A stretch of DNA of 64,000 nucleotides, from NCBI RefSeq assembly GCF_008806755.1, contig NZ_WAAU01000028.1, positions 790 through 64,789 of the forward strand. The letters are read 5' to 3'. Under the pieces are notes generated by a model. It searched no databases and had not been told where the DNA came from. It saw only the letters and a list, made by a program, of their open reading frames with translations. Position numbers and translations under genes: made by a program. Positions 55,158-63,691 of the stretch are shown piece after piece (positions within the stretch are counted from its first letter, which is position 1; each line of letters starts with the position of its first letter). The stretch is from Tenacibaculum aiptasiae (GTDB lineage Bacteria > Bacteroidota > Bacteroidia > Flavobacteriales > Flavobacteriaceae).

Positions 55158-57071
55158 TTATAATTCATTATTCTCTAAAGGTTTTTCTTTTTTTAGATGT
55201 TTATCTAGAAATTTTAATATTCTACTATTTGATTCGATTTGATTTTCTTTTTTTACAAAACCATGTCCTTCATCATCAAATAAAACATATTCAACAGGAA
55301 CTCCATTTTTTCGTACTCCCGCAACAATTTCATCAGATTCAATTTGTAAAACTCTAGGGTCTTTTGCTCCTTGAAGTACCATTAAAGGTTTAGTAACTTT
55401 ATCTGTATGGAATAATGGAGAAATTCTTTTTAAACGAATAGAGTCTGCCGTATGAGGATTTCCTAATTCTTTATATAAAGCTTCTCTAAATGATTCCCAC
55501 CAAGAAGGAATACTTTTTAAAGTACGCATCCAATTTGTTACTCCATAAATATTTACACCAACAGCAAACTCATCCGGAGTATATGTCAAAGCAGCCATTG
55601 TCATATATCCACCATAAGAACCTCCTATGATTCCAATTTTATCAGCATCAATTTGTGGTTGCTTTGCTAACCATTTTTTACCTTCAACACAATCTTGTAA
55701 GTCTTTTTCACCATGATTTAAATCATCCATTGTGAAAAAAGTTTTTCCATAACCGCTACTTCCTCTATTATTTACAGCAAGAACAGCATATCCATGATTT
55801 ACTAAAAACTGTATTCTAGAGCTAAAATTTTGTCTAGATTGACCACCTGGACCTCCATGAACCCATACAAGAGCAGGAACTTTATGATCTTTACTAGCTT
55901 GATGAGGTAAGTAATATATTGCAGGGATTGTAACTCCATCAAAAGATGGATATCTTATAACTTTTGCATTTACTAAATCATCAGGGTTAATTTCTTTGTT
56001 TAAAACATCTGTTAATTGTATCTGTTTTTTAGTTTTTAAATCATATACATATAAATTTGAAGGAGTGTGTGAACCACCAGCATAAAAGCGCATCATAGAT
56101 TCATCTCTAGAAAATCCTACACTAGTAATACTTTTTCCATCAACGTTAGGTAATTCAATATTTTTTCCAGCAGCAACATCATAAACTTCAATTACATTTT
56201 TAGCATCTTCATTTATATAAGTAACTCTGTATTTCCCACTGTTAGTAAAATAGCTTCCAGAAATATCCCAATCTTTTTTTAAAACTTTTTCAGTTTCTCC
56301 AGTGGCAATTTTATATTTCATTAAACTAGCGAATTCTCCATCTGCATCAGTAGTATAATAGAAATCTGTATCATCAATAGAAAAGTCAGCAGCCGAATTA
56401 CCACTGAGCGTTTTATTGATTTTTTTAGTTTCATTCTTTACTCTATCAAATAAGAATAAATCACTGTCATTAGTATTAATGGTTTTACTTAGCGCAAAGA
56501 AGTTTTTGTTGTTAGAAATTGCTACTACATTATAACCTTCTTTGTTTTCGTATAACATTTTGGATGTAAAATTTTCTATATCCATTTCATAAACATCCAT
56601 ATAACGTTTGTCTCTTTTGTTAGATGAAAAGAAGAAACTCTTTTCGTCTTTAGACCAACCATAAAAACTTGCTCTAACACCTTTTTCTGGAGTTAATTCT
56701 TTAATTGTTCCATCTAGGTTTCTCATGTATATATGGTAAATTTCATCACCATTATTATCCATTCTAAAAAGCATTCTATTGTCTTTTGGAAAATAGGAAG
56801 TTGCAAAAACAGAAGAACTATCCGAAGCGGTAATTGGTGTGAACCTCCCATCTGAAGTAGAAACAGTATACATGTTATATATTCCAGATCTATTACTTGT
56901 AACTAATAAATTTGAATTATCAGAAGAGAAACTTCCTCCTCCAACTTGTTCGTTATCCATCATTTGTTCGATGGAATATTTTTTTATTTTTTTTACTACA
57001 TCGACTTTTTCTTTAGTCTTGCAGCCCATAGCCAATAAGGAAATAATAAAAAGTAGTGCTATTTTTTTCAT
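55158..57071 (-). CDS. S9 family prolyl-oligopeptidase-type serine peptidase, lipoprotein
   Basis: 637 residues. Lipobox AMGC (Cys17), an N-terminal beta-propeller (about 45-365) with repeated FSxDxxxxY-type units, and a C-terminal alpha/beta-hydrolase domain. The catalytic triad is visible: Ser485 (GGSYGGYM), Asp571 (GAKDPRV) and His603 (DEGHGF). Such enzymes trim dipeptides or small peptides in the periplasm or at the surface. It begins 12 bases after the BNR-repeat gene and is probably co-transcribed with it. Confidence 0.94.
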   Translation of the reverse strand: MKKIALLFIISLLAMGCKTKEKVDVVKKIKKYSIEQMMDNEQVGGGSFSSDNSNLLVTSNRSGIYNMYTVSTSDGRFTPITASDSSSVFATSYFPKDNRMLFRMDNNGDEIYHIYMRNLDGTIKELTPEKGVRASFYGWSKDEKSFFFSSNKRDKRYMDVYEMDIENFTSKMLYENKEGYNVVAISNNKNFFALSKTINTNDSDLFLFDRVKNETKKINKTLSGNSAADFSIDDTDFYYTTDADGEFASLMKYKIATGETEKVLKKDWDISGSYFTNSGKYRVTYINEDAKNVIEVYDVAAGKNIELPNVDGKSITSVGFSRDESMMRFYAGGSHTPSNLYVYDLKTKKQIQLTDVLNKEINPDDLVNAKVIRYPSFDGVTIPAIYYLPHQASKDHKVPALVWVHGGPGGQSRQNFSSRIQFLVNHGYAVLAVNNRGSSGYGKTFFTMDDLNHGEKDLQDCVEGKKWLAKQPQIDADKIGIIGGSYGGYMTMAALTYTPDEFAVGVNIYGVTNWMRTLKSIPSWWESFREALYKELGNPHTADSIRLKRISPLFHTDKVTKPLMVLQGAKDPRVLQIESDEIVAGVRKNGVPVEYVLFDDEGHGFVKKENQIESNSRILKFLDKHLKKEKPLENNEL

Positions 57072-57083
57072 AATAGTTTGGTT

Positions 57084-60000
57084 TTAATCTATAGTAAGTG
57101 TTGTTGTTTTTTTGAATGGAGAAATTACAATTTTTTCAGTACTCTCTCTATATGATTTCCAATCGTTATTGAAAAATTTATTAGTGCTGTTTAAAGCATC
57201 TTGTAAAGCTTCTTTTGCTTGGTTAATTAAAGTTATTTCTGTACTAGTAATTTTAGGTTTACTACCTACATACCATCTTGCAGTACCAATTCGTTGATTA
57301 ACATTTACCTCAGGACTTCTAACAATTCCTTGACGTTTGTCTACTTTACCTAGATACACATTTAAAAGAGTGTCTATCTTTTTTATGACATCAGTAGAAG
57401 CCTTAATTTCCTTTTTGTATAGCTTTTTGTCCTTTTTAGTTAATTTACTTTTAAAACTCTTTGCTGTATTTTTACTTTCTACCAGTTGTTTTACTGCTTG
57501 AGCAATAGATTTTTGGTATCCTTCAAGCTTTTTACTTAATCTATACTTTTCATCAATGTTTTCTTTTAGTACAGGGTATCTAGGATCGCTTTTAACGATA
57601 ATATTTTGTTCTGATGTTTGGTTACCAAAAGTTGTTTTTATTCTATAAGTTCCTGGTTTTACACGAACACCACTAGGTTCTCTCTTAGACTTACGAATGC
57701 GTCTAGATGGTCTAGCTACACCTTTTTCATCCATATACCAAGTCCCTTTTTGTAAACCATTTTCTTTAGGAGCTTTTCTTTTTATAGTTCTAATAAGACG
57801 TGTACCATCAAATATTTCAAACTTAATAGAATCCCACTTAATAGTTGGTTTTTTGTCTTTTAACTCTTTTGCTTTTTTATCCTTTTTGTTTTCGTTTTTT
57901 TCTTGCTTTGGTTTGTTAACATAATAAGCTACTAAAGCTCCACGAGATCTGTTTTCTCCATTGTAAATAGCATCTGCACCAAATCTACTTCCTGTAGGTT
58001 GTTGGTAACTAGCTTGGTAAGCAACAGGTGGTTCAAATAATACAATGTTTTTTTGTAATACATTGGTATTCATAGCCATTTCTCTTAAAGGTCTGATATC
58101 ATCTAAAACCCAAGCAGCTCTACCAAAAGTTCCAATGATTAAATCGTGTTCTCTTGGATGTATTACTAGGTCTTTTACAGAAACCGTAGGAAATCCGTTT
58201 GTCCACTTAGTCCACTTTTTACCCGCGTTTAAAGATATGTATAAACCATCGTCAGTTCCTAAGAATAAAAGGTTTGGAGTAATTGGATCTTCAACGATTG
58301 AAAGCGTATAACTAACCACATCGTCTTTGTCTACAATTCGTTCCCAAGTTTTTCCATAGTCTTTTGTTCTATACACATAAGGAGTATAGTTAAAACGTCT
58401 ATAATCATTTGCTACAAGTAAAGCTTCTCCTTTATTTTTGTTAGAAGCTTTTATTTGAGCTATCCAGCTACCAGCAGGTAATCCTTTGATGTTTTTTGTA
58501 ATATTAGTCCAAGTTTGGCCTCCGTTTTGTGTTATTTGAACATTACCATCATCAGTACCAACCCATAACATGTTTTTTTCTAGTGGAGATGGTTCAATAA
58601 CTAAAATAGTACAATGATTTTCAGCACCAGTTGCATCTAGTGTTAATCCACCACTTTCGCTTTGTTTTTGTTTGCTTTTATCGTTAGTTGTTAAATCTGG
58701 AGAAATAACTTCCCATGATAAACCTTTATCAGTTGATTTATGTACAAATTGACTTCCAAAGTATAATGTTGAATTGTTAAAAGGATCTAAGTTAATAGCA
58801 GCATTCCAGTTAAAACGTAATTTTACTTTTGGGTCAGAATGTGTTGGTCGTACTGTGTGATTATTTCCAGTTTTGTAATCGTAACGAGATACAAAACCTT
58901 GCTGACTCATAGACCAACCGTATTGAGAATCATCTTTATCAGGAATCACATCAAAACCATCACCAAAACTAATTTCTTGCCAATAAGAATTTCTTATTCC
59001 TTGTGCTTTCCATACGTAGGCAGGACCTCTCCAAGAACCATTGTCCTGCATTCCTCCATAAACGTTATAAGGAAATTCATTGTCTACATTAATATGATAA
59101 AATTGAGCAACAGGAAGGTTTCCAATGAATCGCCATGTTTTACCTCCATCTCTAGTAATGTTTAAACCTCCATCGTTTCCATCAATCATGAAAGAGCCAT
59201 CTTCTGGGTGAATCCACCAAGCGTGATGATCTGGGTGAACTCCATTAGAAACACCGTAAGCAGGCATTAATTGTTTAAAGTTTTTACCTCCATCAATAGA
59301 GCTATTTACATAGGTGAAAACAGTATACAATTGATTTTCATTTATAGGATCTACATAAATTTCTGAATAATAAAAAGGACGGTTACCAATACCTCTTTTA
59401 TCGTTTATTTTTTTCCATTTAAAACCACCGTCTTCACTTTTATATAGAGCATTTTTCTTTGCTTCTACTAGTGCATAAATGGTATTTGGGTTACTCCTTG
59501 AAATAGCAACTCCAATTCTTCCTAAATCTCCTTTAGGGAAGCCTTCTTTGTCTGTTATTTTTTTCCAGTTGTCTCCACCATCATGTGTAATGTATAAACC
59601 ACTTCCTTTACCTCCTGATTTAAAAAACCAAGGGTCGCGTTTGTGTTCCCACATAGCAGCAATTAATTTATTAGGATTTGATGGATCCATTACTAAATCG
59701 GCAGCTCCAGTTTTAGTATTGTTATATAAAATTTGTTTCCAAGTTTTACCACCATCAGTGGTTTTATAAACACCACGTTCTTTATGTTCGCCCCAAGGAG
59801 AACCAATTGCAGCTACATAAACAGTGTTTGGGTTAGTAGGATCAATAATAACACGATGTATATGACGTGTTTTTTCTAATCCCATAGATTTCCAAGTTTT
59901 TCCTGCGTCTAACGATTTGTAAATACCATAACCACCATTTAAACTATTACGAGGATTTCCTTCTCCAGTACCAGCCCAAATAACACTTGGGTTTGATTGC

Positions 60001-60278
60001 TGAATTGCTATTGCTCCTATTGAAGCAGTTAACTCTTTTTCGAAAATGGGTTGCCATTTAATACCTCCTGAAGTAGATTTCCAAATACCACCCGAGGCCG
60101 TACCTACGTACATAATATCTGGGTTGCTTAATACTACATCAATAGAAGTTACACGTCCGCTCATACCACCAGGTCCAATGCTTCTTGGTTTCATGTTTTT
60201 TACCAAATCCATTGAGAATTCTTGAGAGAATAGGGTAGAGACTAAAAATAAAAATAGAAAAGAAAATGCTTTTTTCAT
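57084..60278 (-). CDS. Secreted BNR/sortilin-type repeat protein
   Basis: 1064 residues: signal peptide ending near SQEF (about 19), then a series of BNR/Asp-box repeats (S-x-D-x-G-x-T-W, for example KSLDAGKTWKSMG, KTTDGGKTWKQIL, ITRDGGKTWRFIG, ITQNGGQTWTNIT, RTKDYGKTWERIV) that form one or two beta-propellers over residues 40-740. The C-terminal 300 residues carry a lysine-rich stretch (KEKNENKKDKKAKELKDKK, about 810-830), a small beta domain and helical region. Often named glycosyl hydrolase from the Asp boxes, but I see no glycosidase active site; sortilin-like binding is as likely. Start of the operon with the S9 peptidase. Confidence 0.9.
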   Translation of the reverse strand: MKKAFSFLFLFLVSTLFSQEFSMDLVKNMKPRSIGPGGMSGRVTSIDVVLSNPDIMYVGTASGGIWKSTSGGIKWQPIFEKELTASIGAIAIQQSNPSVIWAGTGEGNPRNSLNGGYGIYKSLDAGKTWKSMGLEKTRHIHRVIIDPTNPNTVYVAAIGSPWGEHKERGVYKTTDGGKTWKQILYNNTKTGAADLVMDPSNPNKLIAAMWEHKRDPWFFKSGGKGSGLYITHDGGDNWKKITDKEGFPKGDLGRIGVAISRSNPNTIYALVEAKKNALYKSEDGGFKWKKINDKRGIGNRPFYYSEIYVDPINENQLYTVFTYVNSSIDGGKNFKQLMPAYGVSNGVHPDHHAWWIHPEDGSFMIDGNDGGLNITRDGGKTWRFIGNLPVAQFYHINVDNEFPYNVYGGMQDNGSWRGPAYVWKAQGIRNSYWQEISFGDGFDVIPDKDDSQYGWSMSQQGFVSRYDYKTGNNHTVRPTHSDPKVKLRFNWNAAINLDPFNNSTLYFGSQFVHKSTDKGLSWEVISPDLTTNDKSKQKQSESGGLTLDATGAENHCTILVIEPSPLEKNMLWVGTDDGNVQITQNGGQTWTNITKNIKGLPAGSWIAQIKASNKNKGEALLVANDYRRFNYTPYVYRTKDYGKTWERIVDKDDVVSYTLSIVEDPITPNLLFLGTDDGLYISLNAGKKWTKWTNGFPTVSVKDLVIHPREHDLIIGTFGRAAWVLDDIRPLREMAMNTNVLQKNIVLFEPPVAYQASYQQPTGSRFGADAIYNGENRSRGALVAYYVNKPKQEKNENKKDKKAKELKDKKPTIKWDSIKFEIFDGTRLIRTIKRKAPKENGLQKGTWYMDEKGVARPSRRIRKSKREPSGVRVKPGTYRIKTTFGNQTSEQNIIVKSDPRYPVLKENIDEKYRLSKKLEGYQKSIAQAVKQLVESKNTAKSFKSKLTKKDKKLYKKEIKASTDVIKKIDTLLNVYLGKVDKRQGIVRSPEVNVNQRIGTARWYVGSKPKITSTEITLINQAKEALQDALNSTNKFFNNDWKSYRESTEKIVISPFKKTTTLTID

Positions 60279-60315
60279 TGCTTGGTTTAGTTAAAAACAC
60301 AAAAGGTACAAAATA

Positions 60316-60345
60316 GAAAACTACTCAATATTATTGAGTAGCTTT
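60316..60345 (-). terminator. Terminator after the SPFH operon
   Basis: CTACTCAA (60320-60327) pairs with TTGAGTAG (60333-60340); on the minus strand a TTTTC stretch follows. It closes the minus-strand operon ending with the Arc-like gene at 60369. Confidence 0.65.
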
Positions 60346-60368
60346 TTAACTTTTTATTAAGAAATAAG

Positions 60369-60536
60369 TTAGTCCTCTTCTTTCTTTTTTGGCTCTCGTT
60401 TAGCTTCTTTAAGAGCTTGCATAAGCATCCATTCGATTTGTCCGTTCGTTGAACGAAATTCGTCTGAAGCCCACTTTTCAATTGCTTTTAGCATGTCTTC
60501 ATTAATACGGAGTGCAAATGCTTTCTTTTTAGCCAT
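60369..60536 (-). CDS. Arc-type ribbon-helix-helix protein
   Basis: 55 residues: KKKAFALRINEDMLKAIEKW then ASDEFRSTNGQIEWMLMQALKEAKRE fits the Arc/MetJ ribbon-helix-helix fold, in which the first strand (FALRI) binds the DNA major groove as a dimer. The C terminus is a Lys/Glu-rich tail. It is the last gene of a tight four-gene set (gap of five bases to the previous one) and could autoregulate the operon. Too short to be found by simple length cut-offs, but the fold pattern is clear. Confidence 0.85.
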   Translation of the reverse strand: MAKKKAFALRINEDMLKAIEKWASDEFRSTNGQIEWMLMQALKEAKREPKKKEED

Positions 60537-60541
60537 AATTA

Positions 60542-61117
60542 TTATTTCGCAAATGTAACTATAGATTTTATTAATTCAGGAGAAATTGTAAAGTTTGATA
60601 ATGTGTATAATTTAGAACTCGTATCATGATTATTGTTTTTTTCTTTATAAGTATGCAATACTTTTTTAGCATCTTCTTCTTTGAGAGTGCCAATAAGTAA
60701 TTTTTTACCATTAGTTAATTCTAATTGAATCCCTATATTTCCTGATACATTAACAGCAGTACCGTTTTTTCTCCAAAAAATATTTTTTATTCCCCAGCCT
60801 CCATATTCTGAAATAGCATCGTATTTTCTAACATAGGCTTTTTTAATTTCATTCCATTTAACGAGTTTGAATTTTAAGTGAAAAGGGAAAAATTGATAAT
60901 GCATCCCTTGTTCATCAATTCTTGTTTTAAGTTTAAAGAATAAGATAAATCCAGAAGCAAAAACAACTAAAGCTAATGGGACTAAGAAGTTATATAAACT
61001 TACTTTATTATTAAGATATTTTCGTGTAATAATAACCAAAGGTACAGTTGTACTTATGGCTAAAAGTATTATTAGCCATAACTGAATAAATCGTTGTTCT
61101 TCTTTAAATATTTTCAT
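60542..61117 (-). CDS. Two-helix membrane protein with PH-like domain, function unknown
   Basis: 191 residues. Two membrane helices (about 12-31 and 40-62) near the N terminus, then a soluble domain (about 63-155) with alternating strands (TRIDEQGMHYQFFPFHLKFKLVKWNEIKKAYVRKYD) like the bacterial PH-like domains of membrane-associated proteins. No enzyme motif. It stands between the DUF4177 and Arc-like genes with gaps of two and five bases, and thus works with the SPFH protein in all likelihood. Confidence 0.7.
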   Translation of the reverse strand: MKIFKEEQRFIQLWLIILLAISTTVPLVIITRKYLNNKVSLYNFLVPLALVVFASGFILFFKLKTRIDEQGMHYQFFPFHLKFKLVKWNEIKKAYVRKYDAISEYGGWGIKNIFWRKNGTAVNVSGNIGIQLELTNGKKLLIGTLKEEDAKKVLHTYKEKNNNHDTSSKLYTLSNFTISPELIKSIVTFAK

Positions 61118-61119
61118 TG

Positions 61120-61278
61120 TTATCTATTTTTATCTCTTTCGAAAATAATCATAGGTGAATTTTGTCCTATGTGCTTCACAATCCATCCTTCTCTAGCATG
61201 TTGATTTAGTAAGTCTTCGTATTTCTTAACTCTATTTTTAAAACCTAATTTAGGTATGGTTACTTTGTATTCTTTCAT
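61120..61278 (-). CDS. DUF4177-like small protein
   Basis: 52 residues: MKEYKVTIPKLGFKNRVKKYEDLLNQHAREGWIVKHIGQ has the DUF4177 pattern (short beta strand, helix with LLNxHAxEGW, strand). Function unknown. It is three bases after the SPFH gene and two before the membrane protein gene, so the four genes form one translationally close-packed operon. Confidence 0.82.
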   Translation of the reverse strand: MKEYKVTIPKLGFKNRVKKYEDLLNQHAREGWIVKHIGQNSPMIIFERDKNR

Positions 61279-61281
61279 ATT

Positions 61282-62142
61282 TTAATGACTTAATGTTCCG
61301 GTGTTTAATACTGGTGAAGCTTCTTTATCTCCACATAAAATAACTAATAAGTTGCTTACCATAGCCGCTTTTCGCTCTTCGTCTAACTCAACGATTTCTT
61401 TTTTATTCAATTCTTCTAAAGCCATATCAACCATATCTACAGCACCTTGAACAATCTTATGACGAGCAGCAATAATAGCAGTAGCTTGTTGTCTTTTTAA
61501 CATGGCGCTAGCAATTTCTTGAGCATAAGCTAAATAACCAATGCGGGCTTCTAAAACTTCAATTCCAGCAATAGATAAACGTTCTTCTAATTCTTTTTCC
61601 AAGGCTTCACTTACTTCATTTACACTAGAACGTAATGTAATGTCTTCTTCATGACCTTCATCAGCAAAATTATCATATGGATACATACTAGCTAGTTTAC
61701 GTACTGCAGCGTCAGTTTGCACACGAACAAAATTCTCATAATTATCTACATCGAAAGCAGCTTTATAGGTTTCAGTTACTCTCCAAACTAAAATGGTAGA
61801 TATCATTACAGGGTTTCCTAGTTTATCATTAACCTTTAAACGCTCACTATCAAAGTTGCTTGCTCTTAAAGAAATAGTTTTCTTCTTGTATAAAGGATTT
61901 GCCCAAAACAATCCATTCTGTTTTACAGTACCTACATATTTACCAAAGAATAATAGCACTTTTGATGAATTTGGATTTACTAAGATGAAACCTAAGGCTA
62001 AGATAAATCCTATGATTGTCATTAAAAGATATACAGGATGTTCATTTTTAATGGTTAAAACAATACCGCCTATAAAAAGAATTAGGACGATAAAAAACAT
62101 TAAATATCCATTGGCGGGTTTTATAATTTTCTCTTCTTTCAT
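61282..62142 (-). CDS. SPFH/Band 7 domain protein
   Basis: 286 residues from the ATG at 62142; a longer in-frame start at 62211 lacks family similarity. Two hydrophobic stretches near the N terminus (about 12-55) form a hairpin or two helices, followed by an SPFH domain (about 65-215, KVLLFFGKYVGTVKQNGLFWANPLYKKKTISLR ... VRVQTDAAVRKLASMYPYDNF) and a helical tail (IEVLEARIGYLAYAQEIASAMLKRQQATAIIAAR). Such proteins oligomerise and organise membrane microdomains or control proteases. First gene of the operon with DUF4177, a PH-like membrane protein and an Arc-type regulator. Confidence 0.92.
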   Translation of the reverse strand: MKEEKIIKPANGYLMFFIVLILFIGGIVLTIKNEHPVYLLMTIIGFILALGFILVNPNSSKVLLFFGKYVGTVKQNGLFWANPLYKKKTISLRASNFDSERLKVNDKLGNPVMISTILVWRVTETYKAAFDVDNYENFVRVQTDAAVRKLASMYPYDNFADEGHEEDITLRSSVNEVSEALEKELEERLSIAGIEVLEARIGYLAYAQEIASAMLKRQQATAIIAARHKIVQGAVDMVDMALEELNKKEIVELDEERKAAMVSNLLVILCGDKEASPVLNTGTLSH

Positions 62143-62264
62143 TTTGTTTTGATTTAAAAGTGATATTAAATTGATATCATAAATATATAAATAATTTTTT
62201 GTTAAATCCAAATTTTAGAGTAAATATTTTTATATTTTAGCGGAAAATCAATAGAAAATTATTT

Positions 62265-63053
62265 ATGAAAGTCAAGGTATTACTGCTATTTAGCGCATTT
62301 TTTATAAGTGTTTCAGCTATAGCTAATAATGAAGATGTTTGGGGACCGACAGGCCATAGAGCGACAGGAAAGATTGCAGAAAATCATTTAACAAAAAGAG
62401 CTAAAAGAAATATTGATAAACTATTACAAGGAGAAAGTTTAGCTTTTGTATCAACCTATGCAGATGAAATTAAATCTGATAGAAAAAAATACGGTAAGTT
62501 TTATACTTGGCATTATGTAAACATGCCATTAGATGCTAATTATGAGGATGTAGAGAAAAATCCAAAAGGAGATTTAATTACAGGTATTAAAGAGTGTATC
62601 AAAATTTTAAGAGATGAAAATAGTTCTGTTGAAGACAAACGTTTTTATTTAAAAATGTTGGTACATTTGATGGGTGATTTACACCAACCAATGCATATTG
62701 GGCAAAAAGAAGACAAAGGTGGAAATACTATACAAGTACAATGGCATGGTAGAGGTTCTAATTTACACAGAGTATGGGATGAGAACTTAATTAACAAATG
62801 GGATATGAGTTATGTTGAGTTGGCTGATAATGCAAAACGTTTGTCAAACGAGCAAATTAAAGTAATTCAAAAAGGTGATGTTTTAGATTGGATGAAAGAT
62901 ACACATAAGCTTACTAAAAAAGTTTATAGTTCGGCAAAGTCTGGTGATAAATTACGTTACCGTTATTCTTATGATTACTTTCCAATAGTTAGAGAACAAT
63001 TACAAAAAGGAGGGTTACGCTTAGCTAAAGTATTGAATGATATTTTTGGATAA
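62265..63053 (+). CDS. S1/P1 nuclease
   Basis: 262 residues, secreted (signal peptide about 1-20). All nine zinc ligands expected from nuclease P1 are present with correct spacing: Trp26, His31, Asp67, His83, His134, Asp138, His144, His168 and Asp172. It cleaves single-stranded DNA and RNA, and removes 3'-phosphates in relatives. The mature protein should begin close to Trp26, which ligates zinc through its amino end, so cleavage after residue 25 is predicted. Divergent from the SPFH operon. Confidence 0.95.
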   Translation: MKVKVLLLFSAFFISVSAIANNEDVWGPTGHRATGKIAENHLTKRAKRNIDKLLQGESLAFVSTYADEIKSDRKKYGKFYTWHYVNMPLDANYEDVEKNPKGDLITGIKECIKILRDENSSVEDKRFYLKMLVHLMGDLHQPMHIGQKEDKGGNTIQVQWHGRGSNLHRVWDENLINKWDMSYVELADNAKRLSNEQIKVIQKGDVLDWMKDTHKLTKKVYSSAKSGDKLRYRYSYDYFPIVREQLQKGGLRLAKVLNDIFG

Positions 63054-63074
63054 TAGTAACTTAAAATACATGTA

Positions 63075-63103
63075 AACTCGAAAGATTTTCTTTCGGGTTT
63101 TTT
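63075..63103 (+). terminator. Intrinsic terminator after the S1/P1 nuclease gene
   Basis: AACTCGAAAGA (63075-63085) pairs with TCTTTCGGGTT (63089-63099) with one G-T pair, followed by a T run. Confidence 0.85.
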
Positions 63104-63175
63104 GTTGTTAATGTTTCGTTAATTCACAAATTTGAATAGTTTAATCATTTAATTTTGAGATAAATAAAATAGAGT

Positions 63176-63685
63176 ATGCGTAAATTAGGATTTTTATTAC
63201 TCCTTGTTTTTGTGCTTTTATCTTGTAAAAAAACGCAAAAAACAGCTGAAAGTCAGCAAGAAAACATTAAAATTGCTACGTTAAATTATAAGCAGTTAAA
63301 ACCATTATTGCATAAAAATGATGGAAAAACTTATGTGGTTAATTTTTGGGCAACTTGGTGTATACCTTGCGTAAAGGAATTACCCGCATTTGAAAAGTTA
63401 AATCAAGAATTCAAAGATAAAAATGTTGAAGTGGTTTTAGTAAGTCTTGATTTTTCAAGGCAGTTGGAAACTAATCTAATACCATTTATAAAAGAGAAAA
63501 AATTACAATCTAAAGTTATTCATTTTGAAGATAATAATGAACAATTTTGGATTAAAGATATTGCTGAAAATTGGACAGGTTCTATACCTGCAACATTAAT
63601 TTATAACGCTAAGAAAAGAAAGTTTTACGAACAACCGTTTCATTATGAAACTCTAAAAAATGAATTACAAACCTTTTTAAACTAA
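63176..63685 (+). CDS. TlpA-like thioredoxin-fold lipoprotein
   Basis: 169 residues: lipobox LLSC (Cys17) and a TlpA/ResA-like domain with the redox pair Cys62-Ile-Pro-Cys65 in FWATWCIPCVKELPAF and the cis-proline region TGSIPATLIY. It probably reduces or isomerises thiols on the outer face of a membrane. The next gene, another thioredoxin-fold protein, starts six bases after its stop, so the two form an operon. Confidence 0.92.
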   Translation: MRKLGFLLLLVFVLLSCKKTQKTAESQQENIKIATLNYKQLKPLLHKNDGKTYVVNFWATWCIPCVKELPAFEKLNQEFKDKNVEVVLVSLDFSRQLETNLIPFIKEKKLQSKVIHFEDNNEQFWIKDIAENWTGSIPATLIYNAKKRKFYEQPFHYETLKNELQTFLN

Positions 63686-63691
63686 TTAATT

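Noticed and set aside
60287..60481. 64-residue minus-strand reading frame between the BNR gene and the SPFH operon
   Set aside because: It overlaps the Arc-type gene in another frame, runs through the terminator hairpin at 60316-60345, and has no family character.
62150..62190. Fourth Fnr-like box before the SPFH gene (TTGATATCAT)
   Set aside because: The half-sites TGAT and ATCA overlap instead of having the four-base spacing of the other three boxes, and no -7 element lies at the 36.5-base distance.
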